33,483 nucleotides of DNA from JAPLFM01 sp964650885. Its GTDB lineage: Bacteria; Bacteroidota; Ignavibacteria; Kapaibacteriales; UBA2268. The position numbers and the translations under genes were made by a program. The notes beneath the pieces are model-generated. The model saw only the letters and a list, made by a program, of their open reading frames with translations. It ran no database searches and had not been told where the DNA came from. The stretch spans positions 1-33,483 of the forward strand of contig CAZYXG010000025.1 in NCBI GenBank assembly GCA_964650885.1, read 5' to 3'. Of this stretch, positions 7,906 through 16,900 are shown piece after piece. Positions within the stretch are counted from its first letter, which is position 1. The number at the start of each line of letters is the position of its first letter.

Positions 7906-8379
7906 ATGAAAATAAAGTTAATTACAATTGGCAAAACTTCAGAAAAATACCTTTTAGAAGGAATTAATGAATACGTCAAAAGATTAGGTAGATTTACAAA
8001 ATTTGAATTGATAGAGTTGTCCGATGTGAAAAATGGTAACTCCTTCCCTATAAAAGAACTTCAATTGCTTGAGGCGAAAAAAATTGAAGAATACACAGGA
8101 AAAAACAATGGTTTACTGTATCTTTTGGACGAAAAAGGAAAGGAATATACTTCAAGCGTATTCGCTCAATTCATTACGAAGTCTATGAATACTGGCAAAG
8201 ATATTAGTTTTGTGATAGGTGGAGCTTTCGGATTCGATAGTGCTTTCAAAGAAAAAGCTGATGGACTTATCTCAATGTCTAAAATGACGACCACCCACCA
8301 GCTAATTCGACTTATTTTCACAGAGCAGCTCTATAGAGCTTTTTCTATAATTGAGAATCTGCCATATCATAATGAATAG
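7906..8379 (+). CDS. rlmH: 23S rRNA (pseudouridine1915-N3)-methyltransferase RlmH
   Basis: A 157-residue SPOUT methyltransferase of normal RlmH length. It methylates pseudouridine 1915 in helix 69 of 23S rRNA using S-adenosylmethionine. Motifs are the N-terminal MKIKLITIGKT, the SAM-binding knot loop SFVIGGAFGFD, and the C-terminal LYRAFSIIENLPYHNE, where the YHxE end is diagnostic. It is transcribed divergently from the rimB-like gene with a 77-bp shared leader, and convergently with the thioesterase gene. It appears monocistronic. Confidence 0.96.
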   Translation: MKIKLITIGKTSEKYLLEGINEYVKRLGRFTKFELIELSDVKNGNSFPIKELQLLEAKKIEEYTGKNNGLLYLLDEKGKEYTSSVFAQFITKSMNTGKDISFVIGGAFGFDSAFKEKADGLISMSKMTTTHQLIRLIFTEQLYRAFSIIENLPYHNE

Positions 8380-8402
8380 TATATTTATCAATTTCTTGCT
8401 AA

Positions 8403-8807
8403 TCAGTATTCAGAACTAGTTCGGTAAACAGTACCTTTAAATGTAGCCACAAGCTCTTCTTTCTGGTTTTTAATTTCTACGTTGAAAATCCCAATTTTAC
8501 TTGTAACTGAAATTGGAGTGACAGAAGCAGTTATAACATCGCCTGCTTTACAAGGTTTTGTGTGGCTAATGGAAGTTTCTATAGAAACAGCTTTTCTGCC
8601 ATAAGAATTGGAGGCAAATGCAAGAGCCGAATCCGCCAAACTATAAGTTATACCTCCATGGGCAATATCGAATCCATTTAGCATTTCGCTTGTTATAATC
8701 ATTTGCAAAACACATCTGCCCTCAGAAATCTCTACTAATTCTATGTCTAACAACTTACTAAATCTATCATTTGAGTACATTTGTTGGAAAATTTCTTCTG
8801 GAGTCAT
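8403..8807 (-). CDS. PaaI-type hotdog-fold thioesterase
   Basis: A 134-residue single hotdog-domain protein. The active-site stretch MLNGFDIAHGGITYSLADSA (about residues 43-62) carries the N-G-x-x-x-x-HGG motif with the following Asp of the PaaI/YbgC-like thioesterase group. The protein hydrolyses acyl-CoA thioesters, possibly phenylacetyl-CoA derivatives, in the cytoplasm. No phenylacetate genes are nearby, so the substrate is open. The gene is divergent from the response regulator and convergent with rlmH, and appears monocistronic. Confidence 0.88.
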   Translation of the reverse strand: MTPEEIFQQMYSNDRFSKLLDIELVEISEGRCVLQMIITSEMLNGFDIAHGGITYSLADSALAFASNSYGRKAVSIETSISHTKPCKAGDVITASVTPISVTSKIGIFNVEIKNQKEELVATFKGTVYRTSSEY

Positions 8808-8925
8808 TATGGTAACTTTTTCTATTTAATTGATCAATAATTGCAATTTAGATAATATTTTTTTTATTTCTTTATATTTCTTAAAAAATATTCAGAATCT
8901 TTGTTAATTTTTACTAAATTGCATA

Positions 8926-10386
8926 ATGGCAGAACCAAATTCACGTGGAAAATTATTAATTGTAGATGATGACAAATTCATCACAAGACTTTTTGGCAAT
9001 ATGTTTGCGAACTTATACGAAGTGCAAACAGCTGACTGTGCCGAAAATGCTTTATTACTTTTAAAAAAAGGATTTATTCCTGGGGTTATTCTTTCTGACC
9101 ATTTGATGCCAGGAATGAACGGTGCTGAATTTTTAGCAGAAACGCTCAGAATCACTCCCGATAGCACTCGAATTATAATTACTGGAACTACTGAGCCAAA
9201 AGAAATTATTGGTATAATAAACCAATCAAAAGCTTTTATGTATTTAACAAAACCAGTAGAACAAATTTCATTAGTGCAAGCTGTGAGAATTGGATTTCAG
9301 TATCATATCAATAAACGCGATCTAAAACATATTAGCAGCGATTTTCAAGCACAAAATAAAAAGCTTGAAGCGGAACTTGCTAGACTTACCAATGAAGTTT
9401 CTCGCCAAAGAGAAATTAGCGAAAAGCCAAAGAATGATAGAATTGGCATTGCTAAATTGCTTAACAATCAAATTCAGAAAAGTGAGAATTTATATTTTGC
9501 ACCACATACTAGTGCTGTCCTTGCTATGTGTAACACATTGGCTAAGGACTTGAAATTGGCTTTGGTTGATAAAGCTACATTGGGTTATGCAGCTCAAATA
9601 CATAATCTACATTTGTTAAATTTAGATGACAACCATAAGTTATTAATACCCAGCAAAAAACATAGTGCCGAAATAAATGCTTATTTATATGGAAATTTTA
9701 AATCAACTTTCGAGAATTTATTGATAATTCCAGAAATGAAACAAATAGTTGATTTGAATTTGAGATTATATGATTTTCTTGATGTAAAAATGAATGCTGG
9801 CGAAGAATTTTCAAAAAAATATAGTCAAGAGTATCAATCATTGGCAATTTCCAACAAGTATCATAACTATGTTTACCTTATGGAAAATAGCCAGTTATCA
9901 GAGCTAAATGAAAAGGGTGAAATAACTCAAACTCCTGAAGAAACTCTTCGGAAACATACTGAGTTTAAAGCAAATATTGATATCCATACGGTAGGAATGG
10001 ATAAATTAGTTGTAGAAACATTTTTGGATAATGTCAATTTTGAAAAAGATGGGCATTTTATACCAATTAAACAAGAATTAAAAGTTTACAAAGATCCTTT
10101 GGTTAAACGACCAGAAGTGTCTATCCAAATAGTAGAAAGTGCTGATGGCGGAAATGAAGTAGGATCTGAAGATAAAATTGTTATTCAAAAAACATCTATC
10201 GTCAGATTGAGAGTTGCTGATTTAAAAGTCGGTATGGTAGTTGGCCAAGATGTAGTTACTATTCGTGGCTCTGTACTTGTGCCAAAAGGTACTACTATTG
10301 ATGCAAAATTACTTTCAAAAGTTCGACAGTTAGAATCCACTGGCCTTGTGGATAACAACCAATCTATTGTAGTACTTAATAAATAA
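8926..10386 (+). CDS. Response regulator with degenerate HD-GYP-like output domain
   Basis: A 486-residue protein. Residues 8-125 are a receiver domain: acidic pair Asp14/Asp15, phospho-acceptor Asp58 in LSDHLMPGMNG, Thr86 and Lys109 (YLTKP). A coiled coil follows at about 130-170. Residues 175-390 align by eye with an HD-GYP phosphodiesterase (HTSAVLAMCNTLAKDLKL, then YAAQIHNLHLL), but the HD dyad is His-Asn and no HHExxDGxGYP is present, so c-di-GMP hydrolysis is unlikely. The C-terminus (VADLKVGMVVGQDV to LVPKGTTIDAKLL) is the small beta domain often found at the end of such regulators. The output is probably protein binding or ligand sensing. No partner histidine kinase gene is adjacent. 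Confidence 0.85.
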   Translation: MAEPNSRGKLLIVDDDKFITRLFGNMFANLYEVQTADCAENALLLLKKGFIPGVILSDHLMPGMNGAEFLAETLRITPDSTRIIITGTTEPKEIIGIINQSKAFMYLTKPVEQISLVQAVRIGFQYHINKRDLKHISSDFQAQNKKLEAELARLTNEVSRQREISEKPKNDRIGIAKLLNNQIQKSENLYFAPHTSAVLAMCNTLAKDLKLALVDKATLGYAAQIHNLHLLNLDDNHKLLIPSKKHSAEINAYLYGNFKSTFENLLIIPEMKQIVDLNLRLYDFLDVKMNAGEEFSKKYSQEYQSLAISNKYHNYVYLMENSQLSELNEKGEITQTPEETLRKHTEFKANIDIHTVGMDKLVVETFLDNVNFEKDGHFIPIKQELKVYKDPLVKRPEVSIQIVESADGGNEVGSEDKIVIQKTSIVRLRVADLKVGMVVGQDVVTIRGSVLVPKGTTIDAKLLSKVRQLESTGLVDNNQSIVVLNK

Positions 10387-10405
10387 CTCTAAATTTTGAT
10401 ACTAA

Positions 10406-10903
10406 ATCTTTCCAAGTCGCAGTAAGGACTTCATTGAAAATAAGAAATTTGAAAAAATTGATTTTTCTCAATTACCTCTTGCCGAATATTATAAATCTAG
10501 TTTTAATAATTCCAATTTCAATTTATCAATCATTTCCAACACTTCATTTCAAAATGTGGATTTTATTAATTGTAAAATGCTTGTATTATATTTCACTGAA
10601 TGTAAACAATTTGGATTGAGTTTTAAATTTATTTCCTACAATTTAAATGATAGCTCATTTAATAAAATGGACTTAAGAAAAACATATTTTAATCAATCAT
10701 TTCTTCAAGGAGTTGATTTCACTAAAGCAAATTTAAAGGAAGCTATTTTTGTAGATTTTGATTTATATAAAGCAATTTTTGAATATACAACTATTGAGAA
10801 ATGTGATTTTCGAGATTCTATTAATTTTCAAATTGATTTAAATATTAACAGACACAAAAAAGCCAAAATCCGAAGAAGAGATTTGGATTCCAATCAAAGT
10901 TAA
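10406..10903 (+). pseudogene. Pentapeptide-repeat protein, probably a remnant with no clear start
   Basis: This frame is open from 10406 to 10903 (165 codons) and is built of A(D/N)LxxxxF-like units: KIDFSQLPLAEYYKSSFNNS, NTSFQNVDFINC, SSFNKMDLRKTYF, GVDFTKANLKEAIFVDFDLY, KCDFRDS, then INRHKKAKI. This matches McbG/Qnr-like pentapeptide-repeat proteins, which form right-handed beta helices. The first usable start (GTG at 10556) lies inside the repeats and would remove about 50 matching residues. No ATG, GTG or TTG is in frame before it, and a TAA is at 10403. The C-terminus after KAKI (RRRDLDSNQS) does not look like the family. Loss at both ends suggests decay. It lies 19 bp after the response regulator. 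Confidence 0.6.
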
Positions 10904-11547
10904 ACCTTGATTTTTAATTTTGAATATAGTTCTTGCTTTTCTAATTCTCTAATTTCGCTAGATTTCAAGCCCATTAAATCCAAATTTTCTATTTTAATTC
11001 TTATCAAGCGGAGAGTAGGCAATCCAACTTTTGCTGTCATTTTCCTTACTTGTCTATTTTTCCCTTCCGTGAGTTGGATTTCTATCCAATTAGTAGGGAT
11101 AGACTTTCTCTCTCTGATTGGCGGGATTCTCGACCAAATAAAGTCTGGCACTATATCTAACAATTTTACTTTTGCTGGGCTAGTTTTATATAATTTACCA
11201 TCTACATTTATCTCCAATCCATTTTCAAGCAAATTTAATTGTGCCATAGCTACTTCACCTTCAACTTGTACCAAGTAAGTTCTAATGTGTTTATATTTCG
11301 GGTTTAGAAGCCGCTCATTGAGAGTTTTGTCGTTTGTTAGTATAATCAATCCCTCACTATCTTTATCCAGCCTACCGACAGGATAGACATCTGTTGGCAA
11401 ATTTAAAATGTTTCCAAGCCCTAAATTGCCGTCTTCGTCCTTAAATTGGGATAAATAACCAAAAGGTTTATTAAGCGAATAGTATTTGTATTTTTTTTCC
11501 AAGATTAAAAAGTTTAAATTTGTGTAGAAACTAAATTCGGTACTCAA
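10900..11547 (-). CDS. rluE: 23S rRNA pseudouridine synthase, RsuA/RluE family
   Basis: The frame is 215 residues from a TTG at 11547. The core is RluE/RsuA-type: LNKPFGYLSQFKDEDG, VYPVGRLDKDSEGLIILTND with the catalytic Asp in GRLDKDSEG, HIRTYLVQVEG, and the C-terminal LTEGKNRQVRKMTAKVGLPT. No S4 domain precedes it, which fits RluE (pseudouridine 2457) better than RsuA. No ATG is near the N-terminus. The TTG at 11500-11502 (giving MEKKYKYYSLNKPFG) is the more natural start, because the first 15 residues are not family-like and overlap the probable promoter of the divergent lipoprotein. The stop overlaps the end of the pentapeptide remnant by 4 bp. Confidence 0.9.
   Translation of the reverse strand: MSTEFSFYTNLNFLILEKKYKYYSLNKPFGYLSQFKDEDGNLGLGNILNLPTDVYPVGRLDKDSEGLIILTNDKTLNERLLNPKYKHIRTYLVQVEGEVAMAQLNLLENGLEINVDGKLYKTSPAKVKLLDIVPDFIWSRIPPIRERKSIPTNWIEIQLTEGKNRQVRKMTAKVGLPTLRLIRIKIENLDLMGLKSSEIRELEKQELYSKLKIKV
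11515..11522 (+). promoter_or_regulatory. Bacteroidota-type -7 box for the lipoprotein gene
   Basis: TAAATTTG matches TAnnTTTG exactly and lies 25 bp before the ATG at 11547. A TTTG at 11485-11488 is 26 bp upstream, longer than the usual spacing of about 17-23. It sits inside the first residues called for the divergent pseudouridine synthase, which supports a later start for that gene. Confidence 0.45.
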
Positions 11548-12005
11548 TGAATAAATTCAAATTAGTAACATTTTCTGTAATTATTGCATCAATTCTTTCC
11601 ATTGCTTCTTGCGATACAAAATCTGGCAAAAGAGAAGAGCCAGTGGATAAAATTGAACAAGGCACCGTGAAAGACAAAACCAAAAACAGTAAATATGCTG
11701 ACAAGTATGAGAATAAAGAAAGACTTATAGGTATTTGGCTCAAACGATTAGAGACAGGCGGCGGTTATGATGGCTATAATTTCAAAAAGGATTATTCCCT
11801 CGAGCTTGAAAATATTTATTTAGAAATTGGCGACAAATGGGAGTTAGATGGTGACACAATTGCAGTTTGGACACATACCGAACGCTATCCCGATCCACAG
11901 GTGATTAGATACTTCATTAATGAGCTAAATGACTCCTTGTTAATTGTTTCCCATCTAAAAGATACCATTCTCGGTGCAAAAGAAATTTACAGAAAGAAAC
12001 AATAA
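11547..12005 (+). CDS. Predicted lipoprotein, function unknown
   Basis: A 152-residue protein with a lipoprotein signal peptide (MNKFKLVTFSVIIASILSIASC; lipidated Cys22). A charged linker rich in Lys and Glu follows, then a compact C-terminal domain (LIGIWLKRLETGGGYDGYNF to DTILGAKEIYRKKQ). The pattern of a weight-of-effect strand followed by GDKWELDGDTIAVWTH resembles small lipocalin-like lipoproteins of Bacteroidota (DUF4488/lipocalin-like type), which is a suggestion only. It is monocistronic: divergent from the pseudouridine synthase and followed by a strong terminator. Confidence 0.72.
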   Translation: MNKFKLVTFSVIIASILSIASCDTKSGKREEPVDKIEQGTVKDKTKNSKYADKYENKERLIGIWLKRLETGGGYDGYNFKKDYSLELENIYLEIGDKWELDGDTIAVWTHTERYPDPQVIRYFINELNDSLLIVSHLKDTILGAKEIYRKKQ

Positions 12006-12015
12006 AACCTACAAC

Positions 12016-12051
12016 AAAAAAAAAGGGTCCTCGATAGAGAACCCCTTTTTT
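12016..12051. terminator. Bidirectional rho-independent terminator (copy 1)
   Basis: A9-GGGT-C-CTC, GATA loop, GAG-A-ACCC-C-T6: the arms GGGT/ACCC and CTC/GAG pair around one mismatch and are flanked by A and T tracts, so it can work on both strands. It lies between the convergent lipoprotein gene and the large surface-protein gene. Confidence 0.85.
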
Positions 12052-12071
12052 AATTATAAATCCAAAACTAA

Positions 12072-15000
12072 TTATTTAGCAATGATTAGTTTTTTAACGT
12101 CTGTATAGAAACCTGATTTCAATTCATAGAAGTAAGCTCCAGAAGCTAATTTCTCCATTGGAAGTGCCACTGTGTAGTTTCCTTCTTTCATCAAACCTGA
12201 AGCAACTGTTGCTATTACTTCTTTATTGCTGTTGTAGATTACTAATTCTGTTTGTCCTTCTATACCTACACTGAAATTAATGTTGCCTCCAGCTGCACCA
12301 ACTGGATTTGGATTAATTTGTTGCAATTGATAATTTTTACCACTTAAAACTATTGCTCTAATTGGTGATGCACAAATATCATTCAATGTTAATGTTGTCA
12401 ATGCTGGTGTCAAAAATTCAAAGCAAGAATTGCCTAAATCTGATAATGTATGCTTTATTGTTGCTGTGTATTTTTCTGGCAATTTAGCATCTTTTGTCGA
12501 ATCTGTGTATGTCGGCAAGAACGTATTAAATCTTACTGTCGCTATATCGCCAGCTCCACTCAATATATTTGTGCCTATTGCTTTGATTGTAAACATTACT
12601 TTCGTTTCGTTACCAGCCGGTATTTCTGTAATTGATGCGTAATCTATTGCATATTTACCAGCCAATGCTCCACCCAATAATAATGAGTTTACATTGATAT
12701 TGTTTACTTCAGCAGGGTTTTTGTTGTAAAGTGGTTTGATAAATTCTGTTGGGTATGTGAAACTTACTTCTAAATTACCAACTTTTGCATTATCAAAATT
12801 TGCTCCTGCATCTAATGTGATTTTATAACCAAACTGCTCGCCAATACTTACACCTTCCGATGGTAGAATAGGTACTCCAAATGATTTATCAGCATTTACT
12901 CTCAATACATTTGAGCTTGATGTACGTGTGTAATCATAAGCTGTTATATCGAAACTTGCTGTTCTTGGATTTACATCGCCTAAAATATCTGTATTATAGC
13001 TCAAAGTTACTGTTCTTTGGGCTAAAGCTGCTGTTGGGCTAAATGTCATTGTAAATGATCTTGATGAACCTGCTGCTACTGTAAATGCACTATTCATTGC
13101 TGCATCATTTAATGTCAAGTTTGTGTTGTAATTTGATGCAAAGTTTGATATTGTTATTAGAGTTGTGCCTGTGTTGAACAATTCAAAGTTCAATACTGCT
13201 ACTGTTCCTGCACAAATTGCTGTTGATTGAGTTGTCAAGTTTACACCTTGAACCAAACCATCACCTGTCCAAACTGACCTATTATTAAATACTGATGGGT
13301 TTGCACTTACTTCTGCATCTGAATTCAATACTAATGTTGCATTGGCTGGGCCTGCTTTTTGTGCCACGAATTCCGCATTCACAAATACTGCTTCGCCTGG
13401 CGCTAATTTATAGCCATTCAAATTTGGAATAGGTGTTCCTTTAGAATCTATGCCTGAGTTTGCATAGCGGAAACCTTCTGTACCGAACGATGTTAAGTTA
13501 TCTGCTATTGCTGGGTTTGCATTGAATGCACCCAATGTTAATGTATCGCCAAATTCCCAAGCTGTTGCTGATTTATCTGGATTTGTTATCGACAACAATC
13601 CTGGATTTGGATTTGCTGTGTTGCCTACTATTGTGCTGCCAAATGGTATTACTTGAGTAATAACCATTCTTGGTACGATACCTGTACCTTTCAATGTTGA
13701 TTTCACATCTGCTATATTTGCATTATTTACAAATGTCAATTCCACTTCATGAGTACCAGTTACTGTGGGAGAGAAATAAATTTGTGCTACAAATTTTCCA
13801 CCTGCTGCCACTCTTATGTTAGGATATTTAGTTTTTATGTTAGTCAATGGAGTAACTTGGTCATCCAATAAAAATGAGTTTGCATTTCCTGATTTACTGT
13901 TGAGTAGAATGTCGTCTACTACTACTTCATCAGTACCATTGTTTTCTAATGTTATTACTGCTTTTCCTAAGTTATCTACTCCAATTTTTGGGGCTATATT
14001 GAAAGTGCCAGGTCTGTTGATTCTGTATTCACCCCAATCAAGACCATTTACTGCAAGCAATGCTTGGCTACCTATACCATCAAATTTTGATACGTTATCT
14101 GGTAATGTTGCATCTGCTGTAAATAATATTTGGTCGCTGAATGTGCCAGTTGTTGTTGGTTTAAAGAAAACATCGTATTGAATATAAGAACCAGCTTTAA
14201 TAGTAATTGGGTTTGCTGGAGTTATATCTTGAGTTTTAGTTATAGCCCCATTTGCCAAATTAAACACGGCTGTGAAAGCTGGGTTAGTCAAAGCTGAAGC
14301 ACCAGTTATTGTCAAATCTGCTTCAACAGAAGGGTTTTGAACTCTTACTTGTTTCTGAAATGGAGTTGGGGAATCTATATTAAAGATACCAAAATTGTGA
14401 TCGTCTGCAAGAATATTCGGAGCGCCTAAGCTTGCTCTAACTTCTACTAAGTTTGCATACAAACAGCTATCGCCAACACCAATTGAATCAATTAGTAATT
14501 TTTTACCAACTGGTAAATTATTGTCTGGTGTGAATGTTACGTTGAATATTTTAGTTTCGCCTATTTGGAAATTAGTTGGCAATGTGAAACCTAATGGTTC
14601 TATTTTAAAGCCTTCTGTTTTTTTCCATAACTCTAATTTTTCTACCAATACTATTTTCTTAGAATTGTTAGTTACAGAGAATGTTTTTGAAACTGCTGGG
14701 TCGTTTAATTTGAAATTTCCAAAGTTTTCATCTTTTGCTAAATCTAATTTAGTTGCAATGTCCAAAATTGTAATTGTTGTGTCATTTCCTGCTCTATCTA
14801 TGAAAACCAAATCTGCTCTTGAGTCTTCTCTTGGATTAATTTTAGTTAAAGACCAACTAGTTTGTTCAGTTTCTCCTGGTATAATTTCAGAAAGTAACTT
14901 AAATTCGTAGTTATAACTTGAATCTTCTTTCATATATGCGTCAGACAATTTTGACTGAGTAGCTGGATCGCCATTGATAATTGGATCCATTACACTACCT

Positions 15001-16655
15001 GATTTAATTGTCATACCATTTTCGCCATCACATTCCATTTTGTAAGTTGGAATTGGTTTCCACACATCTATATTTGACAAATCTGCCAATGCAGCACTTG
15101 TTGGATAACCATAAGATTCATAGAAGCCATAACCATAAGAATATGAAGCAAAAACTTTAGAAGGGCATCGCAACCTAAATACACCACTATAAGGAAGTGA
15201 AATGTTTTTAATTAAGAACTTTCTGTCTGGATTCGCAGCATCCACATTCATTTTGAATGGAGGAAGACTTGCAATCGTAGCACCATTCATAATTCTTACT
15301 TTTTGCCATTGCCAATCAGATGTGAATGTACCAAATTCAAAATCATTTGGAATAAGACCATTCACATCTGCCTCAACAACCACGTTTAACCAGTTTTGGC
15401 TAAATGGATCGCCACCAGCAGCATTCGGAGTACAGAAAATAATGTCATTTTGATATTGTTCAACAGGAGTCATTACCATTACAAATGGATCAGAATTACT
15501 TGAATTATCTTCTGTTGTGCCAGGATTATAGTACATTACATAGAATGGTTTAGTCGAAGTTAAAACAGCAGGGGCAGGAGCTTGCTCTATTGGCCAAAGT
15601 CTTTGCTCTTGGAAACTTTCACCTTGTGCACCTACAGTAGAAGTTACATTTACAAAAGAAACTCCATTTCTGAAAATTTCAGTATCGTTTTCTTTTGCAA
15701 ATATTCTAATAATGCCTGGTTTTTTTCTTACAGCAATTTGTGGTATAATCACATTTTTACCCCAAGATACCACAGGTAATTCCATTTCACAGGTATAATC
15801 ACAATATGTATTAGCAATAGGAATATTATTACAAGCGTGTCCAGTTACAAGTGCAACTGGTCTATTTGAAATGATTCTCGAACCAGTCAAATCCTGACCA
15901 TCGCCATTGGTTACATTTCCTCTAGAATCTTTACTTGAAGCTGCAAAAATAAGTGTTTCACCTTTGTTCATATTCCAGTTACGAGATTGTCCTGTGCCAA
16001 GCAGAGAACCACCATCAATTTCTGTAAAAGATTGAACAGCTCCACCACCCATTGTGAATGTAACTTTTGTTTTATCGAATGCGGCAGTGATGTTTACCCA
16101 AGGTGTAAGCTTATAATTGAAATTGCCACCCCATTGAGGAGAAGTTGCAACAGCATATTCTCTACCTAAAGAAGAAACTGGTATTGCCAAGAAACCATCA
16201 GTCGTATATTTATAACGAACGATTACATAAACTACTACCGGTTCTTCTGCCAAAATGTGGATTGCTTTGTCTTTATAAATACGTGCTGCTGGCTGTTGTG
16301 AAGTCGCTATAAATGGGAAAGGTGCAGCAGAAGCAGCAGGAATATCTACTACTGTTAAACCATTACCTTTCGATTTAAATGTTTTGTAAGCTCCACCAAT
16401 ACCAACTTTAATATTAGTTACTACTGGTGAAATGACAAACACTCTGATAAAGTTATCAAAACCACCTGATTCTGCATCATAAGGAGGCGGTATTGAGAAA
16501 ATGTACTCCCTTCCAACATTGGAAGTTCCAGCCAAACTATTAAGTTTACTTGCTATTTCTGATTCATCTATGTCGCCACCTGCAAAAGCAGAGCTAAATA
16601 TTAGAACAAAAAGAGCCATAAGTACAAGAAATTTACTAGTAAATTTCGATTTCAT
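12072..16655 (-). CDS. Large secreted surface protein with IgGFc-binding-like N-terminus and T9SS sorting tail (copy 1)
   Basis: A 1527-residue secreted protein. Residues 1-25 (FLVLMALFVLIFSSAFA) are a Sec signal peptide. About 45-400 resembles the IgGFc-binding N-terminal domain (GREYIFSIPPPY, AIHILAEEPVVVYVIVRY, FLAIPVSSLGREYAVATSP, TGHACNNIP). About 640-1200 holds several choice-of-anchor/ASH-like immunoglobulin-fold repeats (NFGNFKLNDPAVSKTF, FKPTTTGTFSDQI, YFSPTVTGTHEVEL). About 1230-1400 is cohesin-like. The last 85 residues are a type A T9SS C-terminal signal (INPNPVGAAGG to FYTDVKKLIIAK). It is therefore probably exported by T9SS and attached to the cell surface, with adhesion as the likely role (inference). 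AGGAG precedes the ATG by 7 bp. It is identical to the copy at 16901-21484. Confidence 0.9.
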   Translation of the reverse strand: MKSKFTSKFLVLMALFVLIFSSAFAGGDIDESEIASKLNSLAGTSNVGREYIFSIPPPYDAESGGFDNFIRVFVISPVVTNIKVGIGGAYKTFKSKGNGLTVVDIPAASAAPFPFIATSQQPAARIYKDKAIHILAEEPVVVYVIVRYKYTTDGFLAIPVSSLGREYAVATSPQWGGNFNYKLTPWVNITAAFDKTKVTFTMGGGAVQSFTEIDGGSLLGTGQSRNWNMNKGETLIFAASSKDSRGNVTNGDGQDLTGSRIISNRPVALVTGHACNNIPIANTYCDYTCEMELPVVSWGKNVIIPQIAVRKKPGIIRIFAKENDTEIFRNGVSFVNVTSTVGAQGESFQEQRLWPIEQAPAPAVLTSTKPFYVMYYNPGTTEDNSSNSDPFVMVMTPVEQYQNDIIFCTPNAAGGDPFSQNWLNVVVEADVNGLIPNDFEFGTFTSDWQWQKVRIMNGATIASLPPFKMNVDAANPDRKFLIKNISLPYSGVFRLRCPSKVFASYSYGYGFYESYGYPTSAALADLSNIDVWKPIPTYKMECDGENGMTIKSGSVMDPIINGDPATQSKLSDAYMKEDSSYNYEFKLLSEIIPGETEQTSWSLTKINPREDSRADLVFIDRAGNDTTITILDIATKLDLAKDENFGNFKLNDPAVSKTFSVTNNSKKIVLVEKLELWKKTEGFKIEPLGFTLPTNFQIGETKIFNVTFTPDNNLPVGKKLLIDSIGVGDSCLYANLVEVRASLGAPNILADDHNFGIFNIDSPTPFQKQVRVQNPSVEADLTITGASALTNPAFTAVFNLANGAITKTQDITPANPITIKAGSYIQYDVFFKPTTTGTFSDQILFTADATLPDNVSKFDGIGSQALLAVNGLDWGEYRINRPGTFNIAPKIGVDNLGKAVITLENNGTDEVVVDDILLNSKSGNANSFLLDDQVTPLTNIKTKYPNIRVAAGGKFVAQIYFSPTVTGTHEVELTFVNNANIADVKSTLKGTGIVPRMVITQVIPFGSTIVGNTANPNPGLLSITNPDKSATAWEFGDTLTLGAFNANPAIADNLTSFGTEGFRYANSGIDSKGTPIPNLNGYKLAPGEAVFVNAEFVAQKAGPANATLVLNSDAEVSANPSVFNNRSVWTGDGLVQGVNLTTQSTAICAGTVAVLNFELFNTGTTLITISNFASNYNTNLTLNDAAMNSAFTVAAGSSRSFTMTFSPTAALAQRTVTLSYNTDILGDVNPRTASFDITAYDYTRTSSSNVLRVNADKSFGVPILPSEGVSIGEQFGYKITLDAGANFDNAKVGNLEVSFTYPTEFIKPLYNKNPAEVNNINVNSLLLGGALAGKYAIDYASITEIPAGNETKVMFTIKAIGTNILSGAGDIATVRFNTFLPTYTDSTKDAKLPEKYTATIKHTLSDLGNSCFEFLTPALTTLTLNDICASPIRAIVLSGKNYQLQQINPNPVGAAGGNINFSVGIEGQTELVIYNSNKEVIATVASGLMKEGNYTVALPMEKLASGAYFYELKSGFYTDVKKLIIAK

Positions 16656-16748
16656 AATGTTACTCCTAAATTTAAGGTTAAAATTTTAATTATCAAATTC
16701 TTTAGATTCGTTTTTTTGTTTCACAAATTAGAAAAAATTTGCCAAATA

Positions 16749-16842
16749 TGTTCTAATTTTTTTTCTTTCTAATTGAATAAACATAAATTTTAAACTTTTG
16801 TTACAAAGAAATTTGAATAAATGTAACTTTTTCATTTTTTGC
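16749..16842. other. 94-bp unique spacer between the two long repeat copies
   Basis: Very AT-rich sequence present once in the window. It does not match the 94 bp that follow copy 2 (21578-21671), so the block is not a clean tandem duplication of a 4829-bp unit. No gene is visible in it. Confidence 0.8.
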
Positions 16843-16844
16843 AC

Positions 16845-16880
16845 AAAAAAAAAGGGTCCTCGATAGAGAACCCCTTTTTT
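16845..16880. terminator. Rho-independent terminator (copy 2)
   Basis: The same hairpin as at 12016-12051, duplicated with the unit. Here it ends the transcript of the second surface-protein gene before it can read into the leader of copy 1. Confidence 0.8.
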
Positions 16881-16900
16881 AATTATAAATCCAAAACTAA

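Larger units (their letters stand above)
12014..16748. repeat. Direct 4735-bp repeat, copy 1
   Basis: Copy 1 of a large direct repeat. It matches 16843-21577 at a constant offset of 4829 bp, and no mismatch was found in the stretches compared. The encoded 1527-residue proteins are identical. The unit contains the terminator, the whole gene and 93 bp of its upstream leader. Identity ends at A16748/T16749 on the right and begins at A12014 on the left. Confidence 0.95.

Noticed and set aside
7829..7906. 26-residue N-terminal extension of the rimB-like protein
   Set aside because: It is Phe/Tyr/Leu-rich, not family-like, and its start would overlap the divergent rlmH start. The ATG at 7828 gives the expected N-terminus.
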